DNA from: CAZPQK01 sp964588695
Lineage (GTDB): Bacteria > Krumholzibacteriota > Krumholzibacteriia > WVZY01 > JAKEHA01
DNA length: 64,000 bases
NCBI GenBank assembly: GCA_964588695.1
Contig: CAZPQK010000001.1
Coordinates: 62,001 to 126,000 of the forward strand
Direction: 5' to 3'
Below the pieces are notes generated by a model. It had not been told where the DNA came from. It made no database searches and saw only the letters and a list, made by a program, of their open reading frames with translations. Position numbers and translations under genes: made by a program. Shown in pieces: positions 1-8,230 of the stretch. The first letter of the stretch is position 1. The number at the start of each line of letters is the position of its first letter.

Positions 1-38
1 CCTGCAGTCGCGGTGTCTTCCGGCACCGCGATTGCAGG
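1..38. terminator. Strong hairpin at window edge, possible terminator
   Basis: Bases 1-15 and 24-38 pair almost perfectly (one G-T wobble) around an 8-base loop. The downstream plus-strand sequence is A-rich rather than T-rich, so if it is an intrinsic terminator it probably serves a minus-strand transcript or one whose gene lies outside the window. It precedes the M23 peptidase gene by about 85 bp. Confidence 0.4.
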
Positions 39-124
39 GATAAAAAGAAAAGCCTTGATCTGCGGGGCGGCATTGCCGAATATCCCCACAACTGCTTTGT
101 TGTCACTGGCTTGAGGAAACATTT

Positions 125-1498
125 GTGCGTCGCGATCCACTCCGATTAAACCCTGCCATTATGATCGTCGTACTGGCCATCCTGGTATACGCCAGCCGCG
201 ACACTTTATTGGGGCGTCTGGCACCCGATTCGGTGCAAACCGCGTCCGTCGCACCGCTGGCCTTACTTACGGACACCCAGCCAGAGACGCAGCCACACGA
301 TACCGCCGCAAAGCAGCCAACCGACCTGCTCCCGGCTTACAGCGCCGAGCCCATACGCGGCCAGGTATCACGTAACAGTTCTATTTATTTAGAGTTACGT
401 GAACTGGGAGTCCCGCCGGAAGACATTCAAGGCGCGGTAGCCGCATCCCGGTCAAAGCACAATTTAAAATATGTCCGCCCCGGACAGGAGTTCGACCTGT
501 GGAACACCAGCGGGGTCATGGATTCGCTCTACTTCTACGTCAGCGACGACCGCTTCCTGCGAGTTTGGCGCGACAAACAAACGTTTGTGGCCGCGCTCGA
601 CACCGTCGCCTACGAGACGGTGTATCGCGTTACCACTGGCACCATCGAGACGTCGCTTTACGAGTCGCTGGTGGCCCAGCAGGCTCCCATCGAGTTGGCA
701 GACTATATGGCCGAAATCCTCGGCTGGTCGGTGGACTTCTTCAGTGACATTCGCAAGGGTGACACGTACGCCGCGCTGTATCGCGAGCGGGTTTATCCCA
801 ACGGCCGAAGTTACATGGACGAGCTACTGTCGACGCGTTTGATTAACGCCGGGCAGGAATACCACGCTGTGCTGTTTACGCCGGGTGGCGAAAACTCGGG
901 TTACTACGATATCGAAGGCAACTCGATGCAGAAGTCATTGCTGCGGTCTCCGGTAAAATACTCCCGAGTGACTTCCAGCTTTAGTTCGCGTCGCTACCAC
1001 CCGGTAACCAAACGCGTGCAACCGCATTACGGCACCGATTACGGAGCCCCCCGCGGCACGCCGATCTTTACCACCGGCGACGGAATTGTTTTGGAAGCCA
1101 CGCGCACCAAAGGCAATGGCAACTACGTCAAGATTAAGCATAACAACACCTACACCACCTACTATCTGCACATGAACGGGTTTGCTAAAGGCGTCCGCAA
1201 AGGAACTCGCGTCAAGCAGGGACAGTTGATCGGCTACGTGGGCGATACCGGTTACGCGCGCGGCACCCACGTGTGCTACCGGGTAAAACGCGGTGGGAGT
1301 TGGGTGAATCCACGTCGACTAAAGTTGCCCGCAAAGAAGCCGGTACCGACGTCCGACATGGAACGTTTTGCCGTCGTCCGCGGGTCTTACTTGCAGCGGA
1401 TGTCAGAGGTTCTTGCTGGCGGCGCCGGCAACCGCACCGTGGCCGTAGAGCAGCCCAACCGTCGGTCTACTCCTCGCCTGATCAGCGGCACGTTCTAA
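125..1498 (+). CDS. M23-family peptidoglycan endopeptidase (OapA/Csd3-like)
   Basis: Membrane-anchored or periplasmic metallopeptidase expected to cut peptidoglycan cross-links. One hydrophobic N-terminal segment (about residues 11-25) follows a basic start. The middle region carries the FFSDIRKGD-type segment that accompanies OapA-like M23 proteins. The LytM/M23 domain is at about residues 310-395, with the zinc-binding HYGTDYG motif and a later THVCYRV motif. In the classical HxH motif the last residue is a zinc-ligand His; here it is Cys, a variant I recall from Bacteroidetes-type M23 proteins. Start is GTG with GAGG about 8 bases upstream. Length (457 aa) is normal for a DD-endopeptidase of this type. 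Confidence 0.85.
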   Translation: MRRDPLRLNPAIMIVVLAILVYASRDTLLGRLAPDSVQTASVAPLALLTDTQPETQPHDTAAKQPTDLLPAYSAEPIRGQVSRNSSIYLELRELGVPPEDIQGAVAASRSKHNLKYVRPGQEFDLWNTSGVMDSLYFYVSDDRFLRVWRDKQTFVAALDTVAYETVYRVTTGTIETSLYESLVAQQAPIELADYMAEILGWSVDFFSDIRKGDTYAALYRERVYPNGRSYMDELLSTRLINAGQEYHAVLFTPGGENSGYYDIEGNSMQKSLLRSPVKYSRVTSSFSSRRYHPVTKRVQPHYGTDYGAPRGTPIFTTGDGIVLEATRTKGNGNYVKIKHNNTYTTYYLHMNGFAKGVRKGTRVKQGQLIGYVGDTGYARGTHVCYRVKRGGSWVNPRRLKLPAKKPVPTSDMERFAVVRGSYLQRMSEVLAGGAGNRTVAVEQPNRRSTPRLISGTF

Positions 1499-1603
1499 CT
1501 TCCCGAAACGTCGGCTGCGCGCCGATCCCCCAGGAAATGCCTAAAGCCCCGAGCCCTCGGTTCCGATACCCACGTAGGCGAGAACATTTCGTGGGTTTCA
1601 ATC

Positions 1604-2467
1604 ATGACAAGGGGCGACGTGCCAACCATCAAGGACATCATCAAAAAGATTGATACGCTGCCGGCGATGCCGGACGTTATCACCCAATTGATTACGCTTA
1701 CTGCCGACGAGAATGCGAACCTCGACGAGATCCTTGAACTCATTGAAAAGGATCAAGCGTTAACCGCCAAACTGTTACGGCTGTGCAATTCGTCGTACTA
1801 CGGCTTGTCGAAGCAAGTGACGTCGATCCGCAGCGCCGTGGTGTTGCTGGGATTCAAGACCGTGTACAAGATTACCGTCGGGCTGGGAACCCAGGGGCTG
1901 TTCAAGAACGGTCTTCCGGGGTACGACCTCACCGCCGATCAAATCTGGAGTCACGCGTTTGGCACCGCGATCGCGTCAGAGGCGATTTGCCGAAAGATCG
2001 ACGCAGAAAACTCTCCGGGCGCCTACACCGGTGGTTTGCTTCACGACTGTGGCAAGTTGCTCGTCGCCGAACACATCGTCGAATCGCTAAGCGCGATCAA
2101 CCAGGCCATCGCGTCGGGTACGCCAGCGCACGAAGCCGAAAACAACGTCATCGGTGCCGACCACGGGATGGTTGGTGGACGAATCGGACGGGAGTGGAAG
2201 TTCCCGGAATCGCTGATCAACGCCATCAAGTATCACCACGACCCCGAACTTGCCAAGAGCAACGGCGCGGTCGCTTTGTCGGTGTATGTCGGCAACCTGG
2301 TAGCGCACCGTGCCCTAAATGACGTCCCGGAAAGCGCACCCAACAAAATCAAAAAGAGTGCTTTGGAAAGGGCCAAGCTATCCGACGCCGATGTTGAGGA
2401 CCTGGAGCAAATGGTCCAGGTTGAGGTCCAAAAGACACGCGAGTTGTTTTCGTCGCTCGTGACCTAA
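1604..2467 (+). CDS. HDOD domain signalling protein
   Basis: The protein is essentially one HDOD domain (about residues 15-215), starting with the typical LPAMPDVITQL segment. It continues with the LLRLCNSSYYG and VVLLGFK motifs and HDCGKLL, where the HD is retained. HDOD proteins are non-catalytic relatives of HD phosphohydrolases that act as signalling adaptors in motility, biofilm and cell-cycle control. No partner domain is fused. An in-frame GTG at 1619 preceded by AAGGGG at 1608-1613 has a better ribosome site than the ATG at 1604 and may be the real start. It converges with the TusA-like gene, overlapping by 4 bases. Confidence 0.85.
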   Translation: MTRGDVPTIKDIIKKIDTLPAMPDVITQLITLTADENANLDEILELIEKDQALTAKLLRLCNSSYYGLSKQVTSIRSAVVLLGFKTVYKITVGLGTQGLFKNGLPGYDLTADQIWSHAFGTAIASEAICRKIDAENSPGAYTGGLLHDCGKLLVAEHIVESLSAINQAIASGTPAHEAENNVIGADHGMVGGRIGREWKFPESLINAIKYHHDPELAKSNGAVALSVYVGNLVAHRALNDVPESAPNKIKKSALERAKLSDADVEDLEQMVQVEVQKTRELFSSLVT

Positions 2468-2706
2468 TCCGCCGCCTTTTCCACCCAGTAGCGATATACC
2501 CGCCCCTCTCGCTTGTGGTCGAGTAGGACGTGCCCGTGCGCACGAACCCACGCTGGCAGGTCGTGTTCGATGGCAGGGTCATCGGATACTAGTTCGATTA
2601 CCGCACCAGAGTGCATTCCGCGAAAAGCGTCAGTTGCCTTGATGATCGGAACCGGACAAAACAAGCCGGTCGCGTCCACCACCAGGTCTGCTGGCGTTTT
2701 AGACAT
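2464..2706 (-). CDS. TusA/SirA-family sulfur carrier protein
   Basis: An 80-residue protein with the family hallmark: Gly-Leu-x-Cys-Pro-x-Pro near residues 15-20 (GLFCPVP), followed by a short beta-alpha domain. TusA-like proteins carry persulfide sulfur on this Cys for tRNA thiolation, molybdenum cofactor or other sulfur-transfer routes. The chosen ATG (2706) overlaps the stop of the upstream nucleotidyltransferase-like gene (ATGTCTAA overlap), indicating translational coupling; an in-frame ATG five codons upstream is possible. Neighbours do not reveal the sulfur acceptor. The name tusA is withheld because several paralogous families share this motif. Confidence 0.85.
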   Translation of the reverse strand: MSKTPADLVVDATGLFCPVPIIKATDAFRGMHSGAVIELVSDDPAIEHDLPAWVRAHGHVLLDHKREGRVYRYWVEKAAD

Positions 2707-3946
2707 CGTAACGCTCGACATGATACGGATTCGCCATGCGTTCGACGTGGCGAGGTGTCGGGCGGGGGCGATCGGCGCCGCGTACAAACTTCCACCAATT
2801 GCGCGAGCGGTCGTCGGTGCCGTACATAGACTTCAGCCATCGCTCGGGGGGAAGCCAACGTCGGGCAAGGGTCTTCAGGCGACGGTGACCACCTTGAAAA
2901 CCTGCGGCGCCAAACAGCCACCGCGATGGCGCCTGGTCGGCGCGCCGAAGAGGCGCTCGCGGGTCGCGGCGCCAGGCAAGCTGTAGGAGAAGTCGAGTGA
3001 ACGGAGACATCGGAAGCCTGCCGAATGTTTGTGGTCGCAAGCGAAACATATCGACGATGGCTTGCTGCCCCAGATCAAACACGTCACCTGCTCCCCGATT
3101 CGTCAGATCGTCGCGAAGAAACTCGGCATCGACACGATCGGACCAGCGGGTTAACAAGTGCGCCGCGTCCACGGCTCGCAACAGCGCTTCGTAGCGGCTC
3201 CCAACGAACCCAACCACGGCGTCTTCGAGCTGCACGGTAACAGAAACGCCGGGCACCGTTCCCGACGGCAGCTGCAAACGGTTTTCCGCGCGCCAGGAGA
3301 GCTCTTCCAACGGCGGATATCCGGCATCGACGGCGCGGGTTCGCAGCCGTACGGTATCACCCCGCGCGTTGCGCAGGACTAACGGCGCTACGCAGTGGTG
3401 AAAACGTGCAACGTCCCGTGCGGCCCGCACGCGTTCGGCGTGGGCCTCACTACTAAAGCCCGGAAGCGCCATCCACCACGGGTGGTTGAACAGCGAAAAA
3501 AAACGGCCGCGATCGAGCAGTTCGAGCGCGCTACCGATTTCCCATTCCGGAATCAGGATATCAATGCTGCCGATGGGCCGCAGTTCCCCATTGGAGTGAA
3601 GTTGCGCCGCCGACCACACGTCGCCCAAGAACTGATGCCGAATACGCGCGCGGGTGAAAGCTTCGCTTAATTCCGCCGCCAGACGAAAACGGGCCTGCGT
3701 GCGGCGGTCGGTTTCGGCGATGTGGTGTTGCAAACGGGTCACGCTGAAGCGAGACATACCGGGTGGGAGGGAAAGCTCGGCAAACGCACGGGCTACAAAA
3801 CCGGCAACGCCATGGTAAGAGGCTAGCGAAACCAAGGACGTCTCGAACTCGCGATCGGCGCCCGCAGGAATCGACGGCGGCGGCCCGTCATCGCGGCGAA
3901 CACCGTGTCCCACCGTTTCCAGTATGAACTTTAGCGCGCGCTCCAC
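2699..3946 (-). CDS. Nucleotidyltransferase-family protein (NTP_transf_5-like)
   Basis: A 415-residue cytoplasmic protein. The region around residues 100-145 matches the uncharacterised nucleotidyltransferase family often found beside polysaccharide or peptide-modification genes: a FLGDVWSAAQL segment corresponds to the usual LKG...LA motif, and RPIGSIDILIP to the usual R...DIDLLVP. The first metal-binding Asp of DxD is Ser here, so activity is doubtful. The rest is mostly helical and Arg-rich. The GTG start has GGGAG five bases upstream. It lies 32 bp downstream of the ABC exporter pair on the same strand and overlaps the TusA-like gene, so it is likely cotranscribed. Substrate unknown. Confidence 0.6.
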   Translation of the reverse strand: MERALKFILETVGHGVRRDDGPPPSIPAGADREFETSLVSLASYHGVAGFVARAFAELSLPPGMSRFSVTRLQHHIAETDRRTQARFRLAAELSEAFTRARIRHQFLGDVWSAAQLHSNGELRPIGSIDILIPEWEIGSALELLDRGRFFSLFNHPWWMALPGFSSEAHAERVRAARDVARFHHCVAPLVLRNARGDTVRLRTRAVDAGYPPLEELSWRAENRLQLPSGTVPGVSVTVQLEDAVVGFVGSRYEALLRAVDAAHLLTRWSDRVDAEFLRDDLTNRGAGDVFDLGQQAIVDMFRLRPQTFGRLPMSPFTRLLLQLAWRRDPRAPLRRADQAPSRWLFGAAGFQGGHRRLKTLARRWLPPERWLKSMYGTDDRSRNWWKFVRGADRPRPTPRHVERMANPYHVERYDV

Positions 3947-3978
3947 GGCATCTCCCGATTCCCGTCGGTCGCCGCCAC

Positions 3979-5778
3979 TTACGAACCGGACTCCTGGTCT
4001 TTGAACTGCAGCTCGTAGAGCTTGGAATACATCCCTCCGGACCGCAGCAGTTCGTCGTGCCGACCTTGCTCGACAATTTCGCCTTTGTGCAGAACGATAA
4101 TACGATCTACGTCGCGAATTGTAGATAGACGATGGGCAATAACGATAGAGGTTCGTTCGGCCATAAACTTGGTCAACGCGTCCTGGATGAGTTCTTCGGT
4201 TTCGGTGTCGACACTGGAAGTGGCCTCGTCCAACACCAGCAAATGCGGCTGGTAAACTAACGCACGGGCGAACGACAACAACTGCCTTTCGCCCACCGAC
4301 AATGAATTTCCCCGTTCGCCAACTTCTTCGTCGTACCCGTTGGGCAACTTGTTGATGAAGCGCGCGGCGTTAATATACTCGGCGACGGCTTCAACCTGCT
4401 CGCGTGATATATTGGGATCGCCGAGGTGAATGTTCTCAGACACGCTTCCGGAAAACAGAAATACATCCTGCAGTACCGTCGCAATGTAACGTCGTAAGTC
4501 AGCGATTCGGTAGTCGCGAATATCGACCCCGTCTATGGTGATACGTCCGTCGTCGACTTCATAGAATCGTGACAGCAGGTTAATAATCGTCGTCTTTCCC
4601 GACCCGGTGTATCCAACGATCGCGACTTTCTCGCCCGCCTTGACTGTAAAACTGATTCCATGCAGTACCGGGTCGCCAGCGTTGTAGGCAAACTTCACGT
4701 TGTCAAAGACCACTTCACCCGGAGCCTGCGGAATGGGGGCGGTGTTGGCGCCATCAACGATTTCGGGTTCGCGATCGAGCAGCGTGAAAATTCGCTCCGA
4801 CGACGCCATTGCCGACTGCAATACGTTGTACTTCTCAGAAAGATCGCTGATGGGACGGTAAAACCGTTGCGCGTACTGAATAAACGCCACCAGCGCACCA
4901 AAGGTCAGCGCGTCGCCGACCACGTCGATGCCCCCAAAATACAGAATCAGAGCGATGGCCACCGAACTTAGTAACTCGATCGTAGGAAAGAAAACGGCGT
5001 AGGCCATCACCGACTGGATGTGAGCATCATAAAGATCGTTGTTTAGCGCAGAGAACTTTCGCGCCTGGGCTTTTTCGCGGTTAAACATCTGCACGACACC
5101 CATACCGGTCACATTCTCCTGCAAGAACGAATTCAGCGCCGCCAGCCGCACCCGCACCTTGCGATACGAATCACGAGCACGCGAACGAAAAATATGTGCG
5201 GCGATAAACAGGAATGGCACCACGGTGAACGTCAACAACGCCAGCTTCACGTTGAGATACAGCAACACACCGATAATGCCCATCAGCGTAAACACGTCGA
5301 GAAAGATGGCGACAACGCCCGCGGTAAACATTTCGTTAAGAACTTCGACATCGCTGGTCAGGCGAGTCATCAGGCGTCCGACGGGGTTACGATCAAAGAA
5401 CTGAACGTCCATTCGTTGCAGTCGCCGGAAGATTTGCATGCGCAGGTCGAACATCACTCGCTGACCCACGAAGCTCATGGTGTAAATTTGAAAGTAGTTA
5501 ATCAGGAAACCCATTACCAACGTCAGCACCAGGAACCCGGCAATCTTGAACAACCCCGAATATCGAGCCGCGGTTTCGAGCCCGGTATCGGTGATGTAAC
5601 GGTCAATCGCGATTTTTGTCAGGTAAGGGGGCGCCAGTTGAAACAGCGAAACAAAAGCCAGTAGCAAGATCGCAAGTACCACCTTGGAACGGTACGGCGC
5701 CAGGTAACGAAGCAGTCGACGCATGAGCGTCGAGTCATATGCTTTACCCTGTACTTCGTCTGCCTGTACGTAATCCAC
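3979..5778 (-). CDS. ABC exporter half-transporter, canonical-site subunit
   Basis: A 599-residue fused ABC exporter: six transmembrane segments in residues 1-320, then a nucleotide-binding domain with Walker A GYTGSGKTT, a signature reading LSVGE instead of LSGGQ, and Walker B with catalytic Glu (LLVLDEATSSVD). This is the subunit type that pairs with a partner carrying a degenerate Walker B, as in heterodimeric exporters of the BmrC/BmrD and MdlA/MdlB kind. The GTG start overlaps the TAG of the upstream partner by one base. Likely exports lipids, drugs or peptides; the substrate cannot be read from sequence. Confidence 0.9.
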   Translation of the reverse strand: MDYVQADEVQGKAYDSTLMRRLLRYLAPYRSKVVLAILLLAFVSLFQLAPPYLTKIAIDRYITDTGLETAARYSGLFKIAGFLVLTLVMGFLINYFQIYTMSFVGQRVMFDLRMQIFRRLQRMDVQFFDRNPVGRLMTRLTSDVEVLNEMFTAGVVAIFLDVFTLMGIIGVLLYLNVKLALLTFTVVPFLFIAAHIFRSRARDSYRKVRVRLAALNSFLQENVTGMGVVQMFNREKAQARKFSALNNDLYDAHIQSVMAYAVFFPTIELLSSVAIALILYFGGIDVVGDALTFGALVAFIQYAQRFYRPISDLSEKYNVLQSAMASSERIFTLLDREPEIVDGANTAPIPQAPGEVVFDNVKFAYNAGDPVLHGISFTVKAGEKVAIVGYTGSGKTTIINLLSRFYEVDDGRITIDGVDIRDYRIADLRRYIATVLQDVFLFSGSVSENIHLGDPNISREQVEAVAEYINAARFINKLPNGYDEEVGERGNSLSVGERQLLSFARALVYQPHLLVLDEATSSVDTETEELIQDALTKFMAERTSIVIAHRLSTIRDVDRIIVLHKGEIVEQGRHDELLRSGGMYSKLYELQFKDQESGS

Positions 5779-7592
5779 TAGTGCTCCAAGTCAGCAAGGA
5801 TCATCTGACGGCGATTCATATCGGCATAGATTCCGTCGCGGGCCACCAGTTCATCGTGGGTACCGACTTCGGCCACTTGCCCGTCTTCCATCACAACAAT
5901 TCGGTCCGCTTCGCGCGCAGATGACACGCGGTGAGTGATCACCACGGCGGTGCGGTCGGCAATTTCGGCAACCATCGATTGCAGAATCGCCTCTTCGGTG
6001 TTGGCGTCGACACTCGACAAAGCGTCGTCCAGGATCAACACCTCCGGCTCTTTGGCGAGCGCCCGCGCGATGGCGACGCGTTGCTTCTGCCCGCCCGAAA
6101 GGTTAATCCCGCGCTCGCCGATCATGGCGTCGAACCCACGGGGAAACGACTCAACTTCGGACCGTATTGATGCGGTGTCACTAACGGCGAGCAACTGTTC
6201 CTCGCCCAGATCGGTCACGCCAAATCCGATGTTCTCGCGCACGGTTGCCGAAAACAAAAAGATATCTTGCGGGACCAGACCAATAACCTGTCGGAGTTCG
6301 GAGAGAGGAAACGCCGACAAGGGACGGCCACCCACCAGTATTTCTCCTTCGCTGGGTTCATACAATCGAAGCATCAGCGAAACCAATGTCGACTTACCTG
6401 AGCCGGTTGCACCCACCACGGCAATCGTTTCACCGCTTTCGATTCGCAAGTTTACGTTTCGTAGCGCCGGCTCGGTGTCGGGTCGGTATCGGAACGTAAC
6501 GTTGCGAAACTCGATGGATCGATTCGTCGCCGCCGCAGTCCCGGTTTCCGCGTCGGGTCCGTCCGCGATGTCGGGTTGCGCCTCGAACACCCCGTTGATG
6601 CGCTCCATCGACGCCAGACCCCGTTCAAGAATGTTCATTACCCATCCCAGCGCAATCATCGGCCAAATTAGCATGGTCATGTAGCCACTAAAGGCGACGA
6701 ACGTGCCCAGCGTAATGTCTCCGTCGATAACCAGCTTTCCACCGAACGCTAAAATCGCCAGACCTCCAAACCCGGCCACCGACGAAAACAGCGGCTGCAT
6801 AATACTCTGCACGCGAAACAACTTCATGTTCTGTTCGACATAGTCATCACTGAGTCTTTCGAACAGTTTGATTTCGTTTTCCTCGCGGGCGTAAGCCTTG
6901 ACTACCCGTATACCGCTAAGATTCTCTTGCGCCCGCGAATTGATCGCCGCAAACCGCTCCTGCACAGCACTAAAAAGACGGTGAATGATCTTCATCGAAC
7001 TGTAAACACCGACCGTCATGGCGATGAGTGGTAACAGGGTCACTAATGTCAGCTTCCACGAAAGCGTGAGCATCAGCACAATGCTTAAGCTTGCCGTGAT
7101 AATGGTGTTGAACGAGTACATTACGCCCGGGCCCACTAACATTCGAACCGCGGTAAGGTCGTTGGTGGCCAGGGCCATCAGGTCACCGGTACGCTTGCGG
7201 TTAAAGAAATTTTGCGACAGCTTTTGCAGGTGGACAAAGAAGTCGTGGCGCATGTCCAGCTCGATGCGACGCGAGATCCCGATCATGATCCGGCGCATCC
7301 CAAAGCGAAACACTCCGCTCAACGCCGACACCACTACCAGGGCGACCGCCAGCATGGCAAGCCGCTCGCGGCCGGTACCCTCCTTGATCGCATCAATCGC
7401 CAGTTTGAGAATCCACGGGTTGGCCAGCAGCATGACATCGGTCAGGACCAGACACACGCCGCCCAGGGCAAGCCCAGGCTTGTATCGCGCCAGGTAGCTA
7501 CCTACGCGACGAAGCGCTGCCCGGCGGCGACGGCGCTTGGCGGCGCGATCGGCGGGGTTATTTTGTTTGGAATCTGGCGTGTTTGCTGACAT
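5778..7592 (-). CDS. ABC exporter half-transporter, degenerate-site subunit
   Basis: A 604-residue partner of the following gene: six membrane segments, then an ATPase domain with Walker A GATGSGKST, an intact LSGGQ signature and Walker B ending LDDALSSVD. There the usual catalytic Glu is Asp. This asymmetry (consensus signature with degenerate Walker B here, and the reverse in the partner) is what heterodimeric type IV ABC exporters show: one ATP site hydrolyses and one only binds. The gene is first of a four-gene minus-strand run (exporter, exporter, nucleotidyltransferase-like, TusA-like) and is divergent from the HD-domain gene across a 75-bp AT-rich intergenic region. Confidence 0.9.
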   Translation of the reverse strand: MSANTPDSKQNNPADRAAKRRRRRAALRRVGSYLARYKPGLALGGVCLVLTDVMLLANPWILKLAIDAIKEGTGRERLAMLAVALVVVSALSGVFRFGMRRIMIGISRRIELDMRHDFFVHLQKLSQNFFNRKRTGDLMALATNDLTAVRMLVGPGVMYSFNTIITASLSIVLMLTLSWKLTLVTLLPLIAMTVGVYSSMKIIHRLFSAVQERFAAINSRAQENLSGIRVVKAYAREENEIKLFERLSDDYVEQNMKLFRVQSIMQPLFSSVAGFGGLAILAFGGKLVIDGDITLGTFVAFSGYMTMLIWPMIALGWVMNILERGLASMERINGVFEAQPDIADGPDAETGTAAATNRSIEFRNVTFRYRPDTEPALRNVNLRIESGETIAVVGATGSGKSTLVSLMLRLYEPSEGEILVGGRPLSAFPLSELRQVIGLVPQDIFLFSATVRENIGFGVTDLGEEQLLAVSDTASIRSEVESFPRGFDAMIGERGINLSGGQKQRVAIARALAKEPEVLILDDALSSVDANTEEAILQSMVAEIADRTAVVITHRVSSAREADRIVVMEDGQVAEVGTHDELVARDGIYADMNRRQMILADLEH

Positions 7593-7667
7593 ATAACTTA
7601 TGTACCTCGAAGCGAGCCCCTAATATATAGAATAACCCGCGTTTTTGGCAAACTCAGGAGTCTAGTT

Positions 7668-8228
7668 ATGGCCTTCCCCTCCCGCGACGAAGCGTACGCG
7701 TTACTCACCGAATTCACCGCTGGCGACAGTCTGCGCAAACATGCGCTTTCGGTTGAAGCCGCGATGGCGTTCTACGCAGAAAGGTACCAGGAATCGACGG
7801 AACAATGGTCGGTGGTGGGCCTCCTGCACGACTTCGACTATGAAAAGTACCCGTCGTTGGACGATCACCCCTTTAAAGGTGCCGAGATTCTACGCGACCG
7901 CGGCTACGACGAGGAACTGGTCCAGGCAATCCTGTCGCACGCCGACCATACTGGCGTTCCCCGCGACACGCTTTTGAAGAAAGCGTTGTTCGCGGTCGAC
8001 GAGTTATGCGGATTTGTCACCGCAGTGACGCTGGTGAGACCGTCTAAACGAATCGCGGATGTACAGGTGAAGTCGGTTAAAAAGAAGTTAAAGGATAAGT
8101 CGTTCGCGGCGGCCGTTAGTCGCGACGACATCCGAGATGGGGCGGCACTACTCGACCTGGAGCTCGACGAGCACATCGGCAACGTTATCGCCGCCATGCA
8201 TCGCGCCTCCAACGAGCTGGGGCTTTAA
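7668..8228 (+). CDS. HD-domain hydrolase (HDIG type)
   Basis: A 186-residue cytoplasmic protein with His/HD metal motifs: RKHALSVEAAM (first His), LLHDFDYEKYP (HD) and SHADHTG. It resembles the small stand-alone HD hydrolases of the COG2316 type, predicted phosphohydrolases of unknown substrate. Start ATG has AGGAG about eight bases upstream. The 75-bp upstream region contains TATATAG-like AT-rich sequence that can serve as a -10 element for this gene or for the divergent exporter operon. The next gene starts two bases after its stop. Confidence 0.85.
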   Translation: MAFPSRDEAYALLTEFTAGDSLRKHALSVEAAMAFYAERYQESTEQWSVVGLLHDFDYEKYPSLDDHPFKGAEILRDRGYDEELVQAILSHADHTGVPRDTLLKKALFAVDELCGFVTAVTLVRPSKRIADVQVKSVKKKLKDKSFAAAVSRDDIRDGAALLDLELDEHIGNVIAAMHRASNELGL

Positions 8229-8230
8229 CG

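Noticed and set aside
5935..6684. 249-residue plus-strand frame inside the ABC exporter gene
   Set aside because: Antisense shadow of a high-GC coding region; the minus-strand frame has all ABC motifs.
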